From: Gelidibacter salicanalis
GTDB lineage: Bacteria > Bacteroidota > Bacteroidia > Flavobacteriales > Flavobacteriaceae
DNA: 64,000 bases
NCBI RefSeq assembly: GCF_016469035.1
Contig: NZ_JAEHJZ010000007.1
Location: 1-64,000, forward strand
Direction of reading: 5' to 3'
Below the pieces are notes generated by a model that did not search any database, had not been told where the DNA came from, and saw nothing but the letters and a program-made list of their open reading frames with translations. The position numbers and the translations under genes were made by a program. Shown piece after piece: positions 33,274 to 43,402 of the stretch (the stretch's first letter is position 1; every line of letters begins with the position of its first letter).

Positions 33274-35706
33274 TTACGAGGTGGCGTTACTATTCTCAGA
33301 AACCCGCTTGCGTACATATACAAAACCCACCAAAATGAGTATCCCAAACAAAACACTACTTCCGAGCGCAATGCTGCTACCTGTTTTAATAACTTGTGGT
33401 TCAAATTTAAATTCTACAGTATGCTGACCTTTTGGAATTGGCATCCCACGCAACACGTAATTAACTCGGTAATGAGGCTGCAGCTCACCATCAATATAAG
33501 CGTTCCAACCATCCCCATAATAGACTTCAGAAAACACCGCAAACCCATCATTAGGATTGTTAGAGTTATACTTTAGATAGTTTGGTTTATAACTTGAGAG
33601 TTTGATTGTTGCAGATGAATCTATACTAAATTTGGCCGTACTTAATTCCTGTGTGGTTACCGCCTTTGTTTTGGTGTCTAAACTATCTAAAGCGGTCATT
33701 TCTGCATTGGCTGAATTCACTTTTTCTAAGTCCGAAATAAACCACGCATTGCCATTGGCATCCTCGTTTTTGTAAGGAAAAACACCACCTTTTTCATCAT
33801 CGGCAATAATGTATTTGGTGTTAAACATATTCAATACATTAATATTGTTCTGGGCAATATAAAAATTAAACAGCTCATTATAGCGTCCTAATTTTGCAGC
33901 ATGATACCCACTTAGTGAATTGTGGAAATACGAGGCTCGGGCGCCACTTGACGCCACATCCAACACTCTAAAATGGCCGTCATCCTTTAATATCTCCAAA
34001 TCGGCAGCATTGGCTTGATAAGGCTTACTCACTTGCAGTGGCGATACAAAGTTCTCATTGTTAACATAGCGTCTGTCTACATTAATCAAATCAAACAAAA
34101 TCAGTACCGCGAACACAACAACTAACATGTTTTGAGACAATTTCTTCTTTAAAAACAACCAAATAGCGCCGGCAGAAAGCAACACTAATATCAGTGTCCG
34201 CAAAGCATCTGTAGTAAACATCGCTTTCCGATCAGCTTTTAGAGCATCTACAAAACTTTGACCATATTCGCCATACGCTTGTCTATAATAGCCATCGTTA
34301 ACGCCCACAAAATCAAAGGAACCCTTGAACAGCAAAAACAGAATAGCAAGTCCTCCCGATATTCCCGCAGCAATCTTTAAAGCCTTAAGCTTGCCCTCAT
34401 TCTTTTCAAAATCGTTGAACAGGTGTACCAATCCGAAAATAGCCAATATAGGTATACAGAGCTCCAAAATAACTTGGATAGAACTCACTGCCCTGAATTT
34501 ATCATACATTGGCACATAATCAATAAAGAAATCGGTTAAAATGCCCAAATTTTTCCCGTAGGACAATAGCAAAGACATGATTGTGCCACCAACGAGCCAC
34601 CATTTTAAGCGACCTTTAACTACAAAAAGCGCAAACACAAATAGGAACAGCACCACAGCACCAACATAGGCAGGGGCTTCTACAATAGGTTGATTTCCCC
34701 AATACGTTGGCGTGTGTTTCACTTCGCGCATGGCTTCTACAGGGCTCGCTCCAATTGAGGTGTAAAACTTATACATTTCAGAATCCTTGCCAACATCCTC
34801 TCCATTACCACCGCCCAAAAGCCTTGGAATAAAAAGGTTGAAGGTTTCTAGAAATCCATAACTGTATTCTGTAATGTAGTCTTTATCCAGTCCTGAAGTT
34901 ATTGCTTTAGGAGTCCCGTCAGGATTGATGGTCAATTCACTTTTACCACGCGTACTTTCCTTAACATACTCTTGCGTTGCCATAATATTTGTGGCATTCA
35001 TTCCTATGGCTAAGATCACCGCAAAAAACAGGATCCCTACCGATTTGAAAAAGTGAGGCAGCAGCTTCTTTTTATAAGCATCAAATAGATAAACTGCTCC
35101 GAGTATCAATACCAAGAGCAATAAATAATAAGTCATTTGATAATGATTGGCACTTAACTCCAATGCCATCGCAACTGTTGTCAATAGAAACCCCCAGATA
35201 TAGTTTTTTTGAAAAACGAGCAGAATACCGCTCAACACCAAGGGCATATAGGCAATAGCGTGCGCTTTACTATTGTGGCCAACACCTAGAATAATAATGA
35301 GATAGGTAGAAAACCCGAAGGCTAAAGCACCCAACGCAGCCAATTTATAATTGACTTTAAGCGTGAGCAGTAGAATATAGAACCCGATAAAATATAAAAA
35401 TAGATAATCAGCCGGTCTTGGAAGAAAACGCAAGACAGAATCCAATTTTTTAATATAGTTATGAGGATATTGGGCGCCTAATTGATAGGTAGGCATGCCT
35501 CCAAAAGCACTGTTGGTCCAATAGGTTTCTTCTCCGGTAGCTGCCCTGAAATCAGTTTGTTGTTTAGACATCCCAATATACTGCATGATATCACTCTGGA
35601 AAATTTGTTTACCACTCAAAACCGGACTGAAATAAGCCAGTGAAAGTGCTATAAAACCAATAATAACTAAGAGGTGTGGGAGGAATTTTTTTAGTGACAG
35701 AGCCAT
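33274..35706 (-). CDS. YfhO family membrane protein
   Basis: An 810-residue protein with about twelve to fourteen transmembrane helices and a periplasmic C-terminal domain followed by one last helix (about 780-800). Features of the YfhO family are the early AFGGMPTYQLG and FGFSTYLIIILGVGHNSKAH segments, and YYGDGWNAYIDGE with VNYVLRGMPIPKGQHTVEF near the C-terminus. YfhO proteins are GT-C-fold relatives involved in glycosylation of surface polymers or lipids. It heads the block with the GT4 enzyme and flippase. Confidence 0.88.
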   Translation of the reverse strand: MALSLKKFLPHLLVIIGFIALSLAYFSPVLSGKQIFQSDIMQYIGMSKQQTDFRAATGEETYWTNSAFGGMPTYQLGAQYPHNYIKKLDSVLRFLPRPADYLFLYFIGFYILLLTLKVNYKLAALGALAFGFSTYLIIILGVGHNSKAHAIAYMPLVLSGILLVFQKNYIWGFLLTTVAMALELSANHYQMTYYLLLLVLILGAVYLFDAYKKKLLPHFFKSVGILFFAVILAIGMNATNIMATQEYVKESTRGKSELTINPDGTPKAITSGLDKDYITEYSYGFLETFNLFIPRLLGGGNGEDVGKDSEMYKFYTSIGASPVEAMREVKHTPTYWGNQPIVEAPAYVGAVVLFLFVFALFVVKGRLKWWLVGGTIMSLLLSYGKNLGILTDFFIDYVPMYDKFRAVSSIQVILELCIPILAIFGLVHLFNDFEKNEGKLKALKIAAGISGGLAILFLLFKGSFDFVGVNDGYYRQAYGEYGQSFVDALKADRKAMFTTDALRTLILVLLSAGAIWLFLKKKLSQNMLVVVFAVLILFDLINVDRRYVNNENFVSPLQVSKPYQANAADLEILKDDGHFRVLDVASSGARASYFHNSLSGYHAAKLGRYNELFNFYIAQNNINVLNMFNTKYIIADDEKGGVFPYKNEDANGNAWFISDLEKVNSANAEMTALDSLDTKTKAVTTQELSTAKFSIDSSATIKLSSYKPNYLKYNSNNPNDGFAVFSEVYYGDGWNAYIDGELQPHYRVNYVLRGMPIPKGQHTVEFKFEPQVIKTGSSIALGSSVLFGILILVGFVYVRKRVSENSNATS

Positions 35707-35736
35707 GAACTATTGCGATTGTTTGATTGTGGAAAA

Positions 35737-36015
35737 TTAATCAATTTCTTCGTAATCGACGTACTCCCCCACTTTTTTATCAGAAGACTGACGTCGGTCT
35801 GGTGTTTTATCAATAATGGTCTCTCCTTCCTTTGGACGGTTTCTTTCGGCATCCGGTTGCTGTTGAAATTGACCTCCAAAGCGTTCTTGCACTTTTTTAG
35901 ACATATAACGCATAACATATGGAGCAAAAAGTTTCATAAGAATCTTTATACCATAATAGACCAATAAAATAATCAAAATGGTTCTTAAAAAACCTGTAAA
36001 GGACGCCATTTGCAT
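35737..36015 (-). CDS. DUF4834 family protein
   Basis: A 92-residue protein with one N-terminal helix (about residues 5-25, FLRTILIILLVYYGIKIL) and a hydrophilic tail with KVQERFGGQFQQQPD and VGEYVDYEEID. The pattern of membrane anchor plus acidic ending with DYEEI is typical of DUF4834 proteins, which are confined to Bacteroidota and of unknown function. I start at the ATG at 36015; the open frame goes ten codons further. It lies 30 bp upstream of the YfhO gene in the same direction. Confidence 0.8.
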   Translation of the reverse strand: MQMASFTGFLRTILIILLVYYGIKILMKLFAPYVMRYMSKKVQERFGGQFQQQPDAERNRPKEGETIIDKTPDRRQSSDKKVGEYVDYEEID

Positions 36016-36220
36016 AATGAAAAGTAATTTTCTACAAAAGTACAATTCTTCGCATTTAAAAACTCTTTTAAATCCTTAAAAAAAATATAAAATACCGCTG
36101 TTTCACGCCGTATCATCACTTCAAACAATTTACTTCATGCCTTTGGCTGTGCTTATCAATACATTAAAAGCAATTCAAAATCAAAAAAAATATGTAGTTT
36201 TGAGGCTAATCAATAAGAAA

Positions 36221-37174
36221 ATGAAATCTGTCAAATATTTCTTAATATTTTTAATTTTCACGTGTACTCAATTCGCAGTTGCCCAATATACCGAAGTCAT
36301 TAATTCCAACAGACCCGGAGTCTCACAAAGTGCCTTTGCTGTTGGTCCAAACGTCATCCAGTTTGAAGCGGGTCCTTATATCTTTAAAGAAGAACATACC
36401 CCACTAAACTATGATGTTTCAGGTTTTGGTGTCGATTTTGCAGCACGTTATGGATTGCTGTTTGAGGAACTGGAATTGAATATTCAAGGCAACTATCAAA
36501 ATGACACGAAAACCTTCAACGCCTCAGGTATGGATCAGAAACGTGGCAATTTTAAAAACCTCACCATTGGTGCGAAGTATATGGTTTATGATCCTTACCG
36601 AAAGTCCGCAGAAGAGAAACCCAATTTATACAGTTGGAAAGCAAACCATCAGTTTAAATGGAAATCCCTAATCCCCGCTGTAGCCATTTATGCCGGTGCA
36701 AATTTTGACACAGAAGACAATCCTTATACTGCTCCAGGAATTGAAGGGTTTAGCCCTAAAGTGGCGTTAATCTCCCAAAATAATTTTTCTGGAGGATGGG
36801 TATTTGTAATCAATTTAATTAAAGACCGGATTGGAACAGACCAATCTGATTTTCAATATATCTTAACTTTAACCCATTCTTTTAATCCGAAATGGGCTGT
36901 TTTCGGAGAAACACAAGGCATTAAAAGTGATTTCTATGCCGATAATTTATTTCGTTTTGGAGGAGCATATCTTTGGAGCAAAAATTTTCAATTGGATACT
37001 GCTTTAACCTTTAATACAAAAGACACCCCATCAGTTTTTGGAGTGAATTTTGGAATGTCTTACCGCTTAGATTTTCACCAAGACAAAGAGATTGACAATG
37101 GCAATTCTGCCCAAGACGAATTAAGACTTCAAGAACGACGCATTCAAAAGAAGAAAGAAACTGACTTTAATTAA
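36221..37174 (+). CDS. Outer-membrane transporter-like beta-barrel protein
   Basis: A 317-residue exported protein with signal peptide (MKSVKYFLIFLIFTCTQFAV) and alternating beta-strand pattern throughout. The start INSNRPGVSQSAFAVGPNVI then QFEAG is characteristic of the MetA-pathway phenol-degradation-type transporter family (outer-membrane barrel). No substrate can be deduced. The C-terminal tail is charged (LRLQERRIQKKKE) and may be periplasmic. I chose the ATG at 36221 since the preceding 28 codons lack signal-peptide character. The GNAT-like gene follows after 28 bp. Confidence 0.78.
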   Translation: MKSVKYFLIFLIFTCTQFAVAQYTEVINSNRPGVSQSAFAVGPNVIQFEAGPYIFKEEHTPLNYDVSGFGVDFAARYGLLFEELELNIQGNYQNDTKTFNASGMDQKRGNFKNLTIGAKYMVYDPYRKSAEEKPNLYSWKANHQFKWKSLIPAVAIYAGANFDTEDNPYTAPGIEGFSPKVALISQNNFSGGWVFVINLIKDRIGTDQSDFQYILTLTHSFNPKWAVFGETQGIKSDFYADNLFRFGGAYLWSKNFQLDTALTFNTKDTPSVFGVNFGMSYRLDFHQDKEIDNGNSAQDELRLQERRIQKKKETDFN

Positions 37175-37202
37175 TGGTGCCGGCAATTTTTAAGACCACT
37201 TT

Positions 37203-38324
37203 ATGATTACAATTAAGCAAGTAAGTTCCCCAAAAGATTTAAAGGCATTTGTGAAATTTCCTTTTGAACTTTATAAAGACTCCACAAAATGGGTCCCTCC
37301 CATTATCAAACAAGAATTAGAAACTTTTGACAAAAATAAGAATCCGATTTTTAATGATGCGGAGGCAACCCTCTTTTTGGCCTATAAAAACAACGAAATT
37401 GTTGGAAGAATAGCAGCGATAATCAATTGGCTGGAAGTGAAGCAGCAAAACCAAAAGAAAATGCGTTTTGGATGGTTTGATGTCATTGATGATGTTGAAG
37501 TCACCAAGGCTCTTTTAGAAAAAGTCCACGAAATTGGTAAGGCCAATGCGCTGGACTATGTTGAAGGTCCTGTAGGGTTTTCAAATCTCGACAAAGTAGG
37601 GTTGATGACTGAAGGTTATGAATACATGGGCAATATGATCACGTGGTATAATTACCCATATTATGTGAACCATTTTCAGGAATTGGGTTACAAGGATGAA
37701 AAATTATACTCTGAAAGCCGCTTTCCTTTTTCTAATGTCAAAACTGAGCATTTTTATAAGGCTCAAGAACTCATAAAAAAACGTTATCAACTTACGGCAT
37801 TGGGATTTACCAAAACCGAAGAAGTGATGCCATACGTTGATAAGATGTTTGATCTTTTTAATCAGTCTTATGCGTCATTATCTTCCTTTGTAGCGATCAC
37901 GGATATTCAGAAAGCGTATTTTAAGAAGAAATTCATCAGTTTTGTCAATCCTGAATACATCAAATTTGTAGTGGATAAAAATGACGAATTGGTTGCTTTT
38001 GCCATAGTAATGCCGTCTTTTGCGAAAGCTTTACAAAAAACGAAAGGGAAGTTATTTCCTTTTGGTTTTACACATATTCTACATGCCAAAAAACACAGCA
38101 AAGAAGTTGTCTTCTATTTGATAGGTATTCATCCTGATTATCAAAACAAAGGTGTTACTGCAGTTATATTTAATGAATACTACAATGTATTTACTAAAAA
38201 AGGAATTCTAAACTGTGTCAGGACACCGGAATTGGAAGATAACTTGGCCATTCATCAAATATGGAAACACTTTAAACCTGAGGTTTTTAAAAGGAGAAAG
38301 ACGGTGCGGAAAGCGATTGAATAA
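37203..38324 (+). CDS. GNAT-like N-acyltransferase family protein
   Basis: A 373-residue protein. Residues about 1-170 contain FPFELYKDSTKWVPPI and EATLFLAYKNNEIVGRIAAI, a conserved N-terminal module. The last ~90 residues have the acyl-CoA-binding-like segment YLIGIHPDYQNKGVTAVIFNEYY, in the position of GNAT motif A. The substrate is unknown. It lies tail-to-tail with the sulfonolipid-type acyltransferase gene, which makes a role in lipid N-acylation conceivable but entirely untested. A terminator separates the two genes. Confidence 0.75.
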   Translation: MITIKQVSSPKDLKAFVKFPFELYKDSTKWVPPIIKQELETFDKNKNPIFNDAEATLFLAYKNNEIVGRIAAIINWLEVKQQNQKKMRFGWFDVIDDVEVTKALLEKVHEIGKANALDYVEGPVGFSNLDKVGLMTEGYEYMGNMITWYNYPYYVNHFQELGYKDEKLYSESRFPFSNVKTEHFYKAQELIKKRYQLTALGFTKTEEVMPYVDKMFDLFNQSYASLSSFVAITDIQKAYFKKKFISFVNPEYIKFVVDKNDELVAFAIVMPSFAKALQKTKGKLFPFGFTHILHAKKHSKEVVFYLIGIHPDYQNKGVTAVIFNEYYNVFTKKGILNCVRTPELEDNLAIHQIWKHFKPEVFKRRKTVRKAIE

Positions 38325-38400
38325 CAGCAGTTCCTGAATAATTAGAGAGTTCTTTAAGAGTAAAAAGAGAACTTTAATTTAGTAGCTGAGTATATAAAAC

Positions 38401-38436
38401 AAAAAATCCCAATAATGTATTGGGATTTTTTTGTTT
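38401..38436. terminator. Bidirectional rho-independent terminator
   Basis: A stem AAAAAATCCCAATA/TATTGGGATTTTTT with a 3-nt loop, between convergent genes. It serves the GNAT-like gene and the acyltransferase gene. Confidence 0.8.
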
Positions 38437-38454
38437 TTATTTGGTTTTTATAAC

Positions 38455-39714
38455 CTACTCACCCATTGCTGCGGCAACAGATGCTGATAATCTTTTATAA
38501 GTACCGTTTTCCAAACGCGTTCTGATTTCTTCAAAAGCATCTAAAGTTTCGGTGATATCCACTAAGGTATGTGTTGCCGTTGGTATCATTCTTAGTAAGA
38601 TTAATCCTTTAGGAATAACCGGATACACAACAATAGAACAGAAAATGCCGTGATTTTCGCGTAAATCTTTTACTAAAGCCATTGCTTCAGGAATACTTCC
38701 TTTTAAATAGACTGGCGTCACACAACTTTGTGTAGTACCTATATCAAAACCACGGGATTTAAGTCCAGATTGTAGGGCATTGGTATTTTCCCAAAGCTTT
38801 TCTTTTAATTCTGGCATGGTTTTCAACATTTCCAAACGCTTGCGAGCCCCAACTACCAATTGCATTTGTAGTGATTTCGCGAACATTTGTGAACGCAAGT
38901 TGTATTTTAAGTAATCTATGATTTCTTGGTCTGCAGCAATAAAAGCGCCAGTACTGGCCAGTGATTTCGCAAATGTTGCAAAATATACATCAATACCATC
39001 TTGAACACCTTGCTCCTCACCTGCTCCAGCGCCTGTTTTACCAAGCGTACCAAAACCGTGGGCATCATCCACTAAAAAGCGAAAATTATATTTTTCTTTA
39101 AGCGCTACAATTTCTTTTAAACGACCTTGTTCACCACGCATTCCAAACACACCTTCAGATATCACAAGGATTCCTCCACCAGTTTGTTCTGCCATTTTAG
39201 TAGCACGATCTAAGTTTTTCTCTAAACTTTCAACATCATTGTGCTTATAGGTAAAACGTTTGCCCATATGCAGGCGCACACCGTCAATAATACAAGCATG
39301 AGCATCTACATCATAAACAATAATATCATCTTTGGACACTAACGCATCAATGGTAGACACCATACCTTGGTATCCAAAATTTAAAAGATATGCTGCTTCC
39401 TTATTTACAAATTCTGCCAACTCATTCTGTAAGACTTCATGAAGACCTGTATGACCGGACATCATACGCGCGCCCATTGGGTAAGCTGAACCATAATCGG
39501 CTGCAGCTTGGGCATCCGTTTTTCTGACTTCAGGATGGTTTGCCAATCCTAAATAATCATTGATACTCCAAGTGATAACATCCTTACCACGGAATTTCAT
39601 GCGATTAGAGATTTGACCTTCCAATTTCGGAAACACAAAATAGCCTTCAGCTTGTGAAGCCCATTTACCAAGAGGGCCTTTATCTCTGTAAATTTTATCA
39701 AATAAGTCTTTCAT
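38455..39714 (-). CDS. PLP-dependent alpha-oxoamine synthase, candidate cysteate fatty-acyltransferase
   Basis: A 419-residue enzyme of the AONS family (glycine acetyltransferase, serine palmitoyltransferase, AONS). Visible features are WSINDYLGLANHPEVRK, GSAYPMGARMMSGHTGLHE, the aldimine-supporting VDDAHGFGTLGKTGAG, and the PLP-Lys in TFAKSLASTGAF. It closely resembles, from memory, the flavobacterial enzyme that condenses cysteate with a fatty acyl thioester to start capnine/sulfonolipid synthesis. Serine palmitoyltransferase activity is the main alternative. The neighbouring cysteine-synthase-like gene on the same strand supports the sulfonolipid reading, since it could supply cysteate. 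Confidence 0.85.
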   Translation of the reverse strand: MKDLFDKIYRDKGPLGKWASQAEGYFVFPKLEGQISNRMKFRGKDVITWSINDYLGLANHPEVRKTDAQAAADYGSAYPMGARMMSGHTGLHEVLQNELAEFVNKEAAYLLNFGYQGMVSTIDALVSKDDIIVYDVDAHACIIDGVRLHMGKRFTYKHNDVESLEKNLDRATKMAEQTGGGILVISEGVFGMRGEQGRLKEIVALKEKYNFRFLVDDAHGFGTLGKTGAGAGEEQGVQDGIDVYFATFAKSLASTGAFIAADQEIIDYLKYNLRSQMFAKSLQMQLVVGARKRLEMLKTMPELKEKLWENTNALQSGLKSRGFDIGTTQSCVTPVYLKGSIPEAMALVKDLRENHGIFCSIVVYPVIPKGLILLRMIPTATHTLVDITETLDAFEEIRTRLENGTYKRLSASVAAAMGE

Positions 39715-39939
39715 GTAATGTTAGTATTATTCGGACATAAGCAGCCACGTTATTCAACCTTTATACGGGCTAAAGCACTGTGGCGTGATCATCTTCAATT
39801 AGTCTAATTAGTTCGGGCAAAATTAACTAAATTCCTTTTCATGGCATAATTTAGTTATAAACCGCTGTTTATAACATTTCAGCCCACAAAAAACCCTATA
39901 ACGCTAGAGTTGTTACAGGATTATAGAGTTGTTGTTCAA

Positions 39940-40980
39940 TTATTTAATGTATTGTATAGATTCTAATGTACCCACCTTCTTACTATCAAAAAAGCCTTGC
40001 TCCTCCATCCATTTATCATTATAAATCTTGCTCATGTAACGCGAACCGTGGTCTGGAAAGATAACAACCACCTGATCTCCGGCTTTAAACTCGCCCTCTT
40101 CCTGAAGTTGTTTAATGGCTTGCATTGCTGCCCCACTAGTGTAACCAACAAATAAGCCTTCAGTACGGGAAATTTCTCGTGCGGTATGGGCGCTTTCTTC
40201 ATCGGTAACTTTTACAAATTCATCAATCATATCAAAATCTGTAGCGGTAGGAATCAGATTTTTTCCTAAACCTTCAATTCTATACGGATAAATTTCGTCG
40301 TGGTCAAACTCACGTGTTTCATGATATTTTTTCAACACAGAACCGTAAGCATCTACACCTATAATTTTTATGTTTGGATTTTGCTCTTTCAGATATTTTG
40401 CAGTTCCAGAAATTGTTCCTCCTGTACCACTAGCAGCGACCAAATGTGTAATTTGACCTTCCGTTTGTTGCCAAATTTCAGGGCCAGTGCTATTGTAATG
40501 GGCATCAATATTCAATTGATTGAAATACTGATTGATGTAAATAGAACCTTTAGTTTCTTCGTGTAAGCGTTTTGCAACTTCATAATACGACCTCGGGTCA
40601 TCAGCACTAACATGGGCAGGACACACATAAACCTGTGCTCCCATTGATTTTAGCATATCAATTTTATCTGGAGATGATTTTGAACTTACTGCAAGGATAC
40701 ATTTATACCCCTTAATGATACTCACCATAGCGATACTAAAACCTGTATTACCTGAAGTGGTTTCAACAATAGTATCTCCCGGATTTAAAATACCTTGTCT
40801 TTCAGCTTCCTCTATAATATGTAATGCAATGCGATCTTTTGAAGAATGGCCGGGGTTGAAAGCTTCTACTTTTGCGTAAAATTCACCCTTATAGTCAGCC
40901 GTGATTTTGTTTAGTTTGATAAGAGGCGTATTACCTATCAGTTGCAATACGTTATCAAATACCTGGATGTCTTTTTTCAT
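39940..40980 (-). CDS. Cysteine synthase/CBS-like PLP enzyme, candidate cysteate synthase
   Basis: A 346-residue fold-type II PLP enzyme. The PLP Lys lies in [19 protein letters not shown] (about residues 42-60), where true cysteine synthases usually have NPGGSVKDR. The phosphate loop [13 protein letters not shown] and [12 protein letters not shown] are intact. Layout is closer to the cystathionine beta-synthase catalytic core than to CysK. Placed upstream of the candidate cysteate fatty-acyltransferase (225-bp gap, same strand), it may make cysteate from phosphoserine and sulfite. Ordinary cysteine or cystathionine synthesis remains possible. Confidence 0.82.
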   Translation of the reverse strand: MKKDIQVFDNVLQLIGNTPLIKLNKITADYKGEFYAKVEAFNPGHSSKDRIALHIIEEAERQGILNPGDTIVETTSGNTGFSIAMVSIIKGYKCILAVSSKSSPDKIDMLKSMGAQVYVCPAHVSADDPRSYYEVAKRLHEETKGSIYINQYFNQLNIDAHYNSTGPEIWQQTEGQITHLVAASGTGGTISGTAKYLKEQNPNIKIIGVDAYGSVLKKYHETREFDHDEIYPYRIEGLGKNLIPTATDFDMIDEFVKVTDEESAHTAREISRTEGLFVGYTSGAAMQAIKQLQEEGEFKAGDQVVVIFPDHGSRYMSKIYNDKWMEEQGFFDSKKVGTLESIQYIK

Positions 40981-41143
40981 ACGTGTTTCTTATTCTTTAC
41001 AATAGTACGTACAGTATCGCGAATGTTAATTTCTGTTTTTTTATAACGATGGAAAACACCGCGATTTTATAAATGCTATTCACTGATTACAATTTAAAAA
41101 AAATGTAACCTAAAACGTTGCAAACGTACGTTTTTTTTTTCAA

Positions 41144-43204
41144 TTAGGCATGAATGTTTTCTAAGTCTAACAAAAATGCATACTCTTCCGCATCTTCTTT
41201 TAAGGCTTCGAAACGTCCTGAAGCTCCTCCATGTCCTGCTTTCATGTTAGTTTTTAAAAGCAACTTGTTCTGATCCGTTTTATAAGTTCTTAATTTGGCC
41301 ACCCATTTTGCAGGCTCCCAATATTGTACTTGAGAATCATGTAGCCCTGTCGTGATTAATATATGGGGATACTCTTGTTTCTTCACATTGTCATAAGGCG
41401 AATACGACTTTATGTAATCATAATACGTTTTGTCATTTGGATTCCCCCATTCATCATACTCCCCCGTTGTTAAGGGAATCGAATCATCTAACATGGTAGT
41501 CACGACATCCACAAAAGGAACTGCCGCGATTACACCTTTATAAAGTTCAGGAGCTTCGTTTATTACCGCACCAATTAAAAGGCCGCCTGCACTTCCACCC
41601 AGCGCATATAAGTGTTCTGAAGAAGTATATTGTTCAGCAATTACATACTTTGAGCACTCAATAAAATCAGTAAACGTGTTTTTCTTTTGGAGCAATTTGC
41701 CACCTTCATACCACATACGTCCCAAATACTCACCACCTCTTACGTGTGCAATAGCGTAAATAAAACCTCTATCTAACAAACTCAAACGGATACTAGAAAA
41801 GTACGGATCAATGGTATGACCGTAAGAACCATACGCATATAGCAACACCGGATTAGTACCGTCTTTCTTAATCCCTTTTTTATAGACCATGGAAATTGGC
41901 ACTTTAGTACCATCAGTAGACGTGGCCCAAACTCTTTCAGAAGCGTAATTATCCTTATCAAAGTTTGGATCTAAAACCTCTTGTTCTTTTAAAATGGTTT
42001 TCTCCTTGGTAACCATATTAAAGTCAATACTGGACGATGGGGTGGTCATGGAATTGTAGCCATAGCGCAATATATTGGTCTCAAACTCCACATTTGTAGA
42101 GGTAAAGGCAGTATAGGTTTCATTATCAAAAGGAAGGTAATAATCGTCAGTGCCATCCCAACGTTTAATGCGGATATGGTTCAGTCCATTGGTACGCTCG
42201 CTAATGACTAAAAAGTCTTTAAAAATATCAATATCTTCAAGTAAAACCTCTTCTCTGTGAGGAAGGACCTCCGTCCAATGGTTCAAATGGGTATCATTTT
42301 CTGGTGTTTTCATCAATTTAAAATTAACGGCACCATCTGCGTTGGTCACAATATAAAATTGATTTCCATAATGCGCAATGCTGTACTCCAATCCTCTTAC
42401 ACGCTCTTGAAAAACAGTAAAGTCTTCATCGGGAGTATCCGCCTTCAAAATATGATACTCATTGGTGAGCGTGCTGTAACAAGCAATAATTAAATATTTT
42501 TTTGATTTAGATTTATAAACTGCTACCCCAAACGTATCATCTTCTTCATGAAACACAAGCGTATCGTTTGCTGACGCACTTCCTAATTTATGCTTTAGAA
42601 CTTTATCTGAGCGTAGCGTTTTTTCATCCTTGACGGTATAGAATAAGGTTTTGTTATCATTGGCCCAAGTTGCTGAACCTGTGGTGTTAGGGATCGCATC
42701 TGAATACAGTTCATCCGTCACCAAACTCTTAATTTGCAAAGTGTAGTTACGTCTTCCTACTGTATCCGTTCCAAAGGCAATCATGGTGTTATCAGGGCTC
42801 ACGCTTAATCCTACCAACTTAAAATAATCATGCCCTGCCGCCATCACATTACAGTCAAACAACAATTCTTCAGGATTGTCCAACGTATCCTTTTTTCTGA
42901 TATAAATTGGATAATCTTTACCTATTTCATATTTAACGATGTACCAATAGCCGTTGTATTTATAAGGAACAGATTCATCATCTTCCTTAATTCTGGCCTT
43001 CATTTCTTCAAAAAGTGTAGTTTCAAAATCCTTATACTTTGAAGTGACGGCATCGTAATACTGGTTTTCAGCATTTAAATACTCAATAACTTCCTGATTT
43101 TCCTTATCATTTAACCAATAATAATCATCGTTACGATCATCATCATGGATACTCAAGGTTTTGAGGAGTTGTTTTGCTTTTGGAGGCTGAATAAAATTTG
43201 TCAT
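41144..43204 (-). CDS. ptrB: S9A family oligopeptidase (oligopeptidase B type)
   Basis: A 686-residue serine peptidase. The N-terminal ~400 residues form a beta-propeller (with LNAENQYYDAVTSKYKDFET near the start), and the C-terminal alpha/beta-hydrolase domain has the nucleophile in ALGGSAGGLLIGAV, Asp in GLHDSQVQYWEP and His in KAGHGGASGR. DDYYWLNDKENQEVIEYL is a typical oligopeptidase B start. It cleaves after basic residues in short peptides. No signal peptide is seen, so it is cytoplasmic. It is transcribed alone. Confidence 0.92.
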   Translation of the reverse strand: MTNFIQPPKAKQLLKTLSIHDDDRNDDYYWLNDKENQEVIEYLNAENQYYDAVTSKYKDFETTLFEEMKARIKEDDESVPYKYNGYWYIVKYEIGKDYPIYIRKKDTLDNPEELLFDCNVMAAGHDYFKLVGLSVSPDNTMIAFGTDTVGRRNYTLQIKSLVTDELYSDAIPNTTGSATWANDNKTLFYTVKDEKTLRSDKVLKHKLGSASANDTLVFHEEDDTFGVAVYKSKSKKYLIIACYSTLTNEYHILKADTPDEDFTVFQERVRGLEYSIAHYGNQFYIVTNADGAVNFKLMKTPENDTHLNHWTEVLPHREEVLLEDIDIFKDFLVISERTNGLNHIRIKRWDGTDDYYLPFDNETYTAFTSTNVEFETNILRYGYNSMTTPSSSIDFNMVTKEKTILKEQEVLDPNFDKDNYASERVWATSTDGTKVPISMVYKKGIKKDGTNPVLLYAYGSYGHTIDPYFSSIRLSLLDRGFIYAIAHVRGGEYLGRMWYEGGKLLQKKNTFTDFIECSKYVIAEQYTSSEHLYALGGSAGGLLIGAVINEAPELYKGVIAAVPFVDVVTTMLDDSIPLTTGEYDEWGNPNDKTYYDYIKSYSPYDNVKKQEYPHILITTGLHDSQVQYWEPAKWVAKLRTYKTDQNKLLLKTNMKAGHGGASGRFEALKEDAEEYAFLLDLENIHA

Positions 43205-43369
43205 TGGTGTATTTTTATAACGGATTGCAAAAGTACTCTTTTAAAAGAAGAGCGCACAAAGGGCAAAGGTATAGAATTGATAAAAAAGTAAAATCATCTG
43301 CTTATTACCTCTATATCTTTTTGTGAGATTTATTAGCTCAGAGATTTCGGGGGTTTCTAAATCTTTTCT

Positions 43370-43377
43370 TAATTTTG
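43370..43377 (+). promoter_or_regulatory. Candidate -7 element TAATTTTG for the YbaB gene
   Basis: Matches TAnnTTTG and ends 25 bp before the ATG at 43403. A convincing TTG -33 is not visible. Confidence 0.45.
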
Positions 43378-43402
43378 CTTTCTAATTTTAAAATCGAAGA
43401 AT

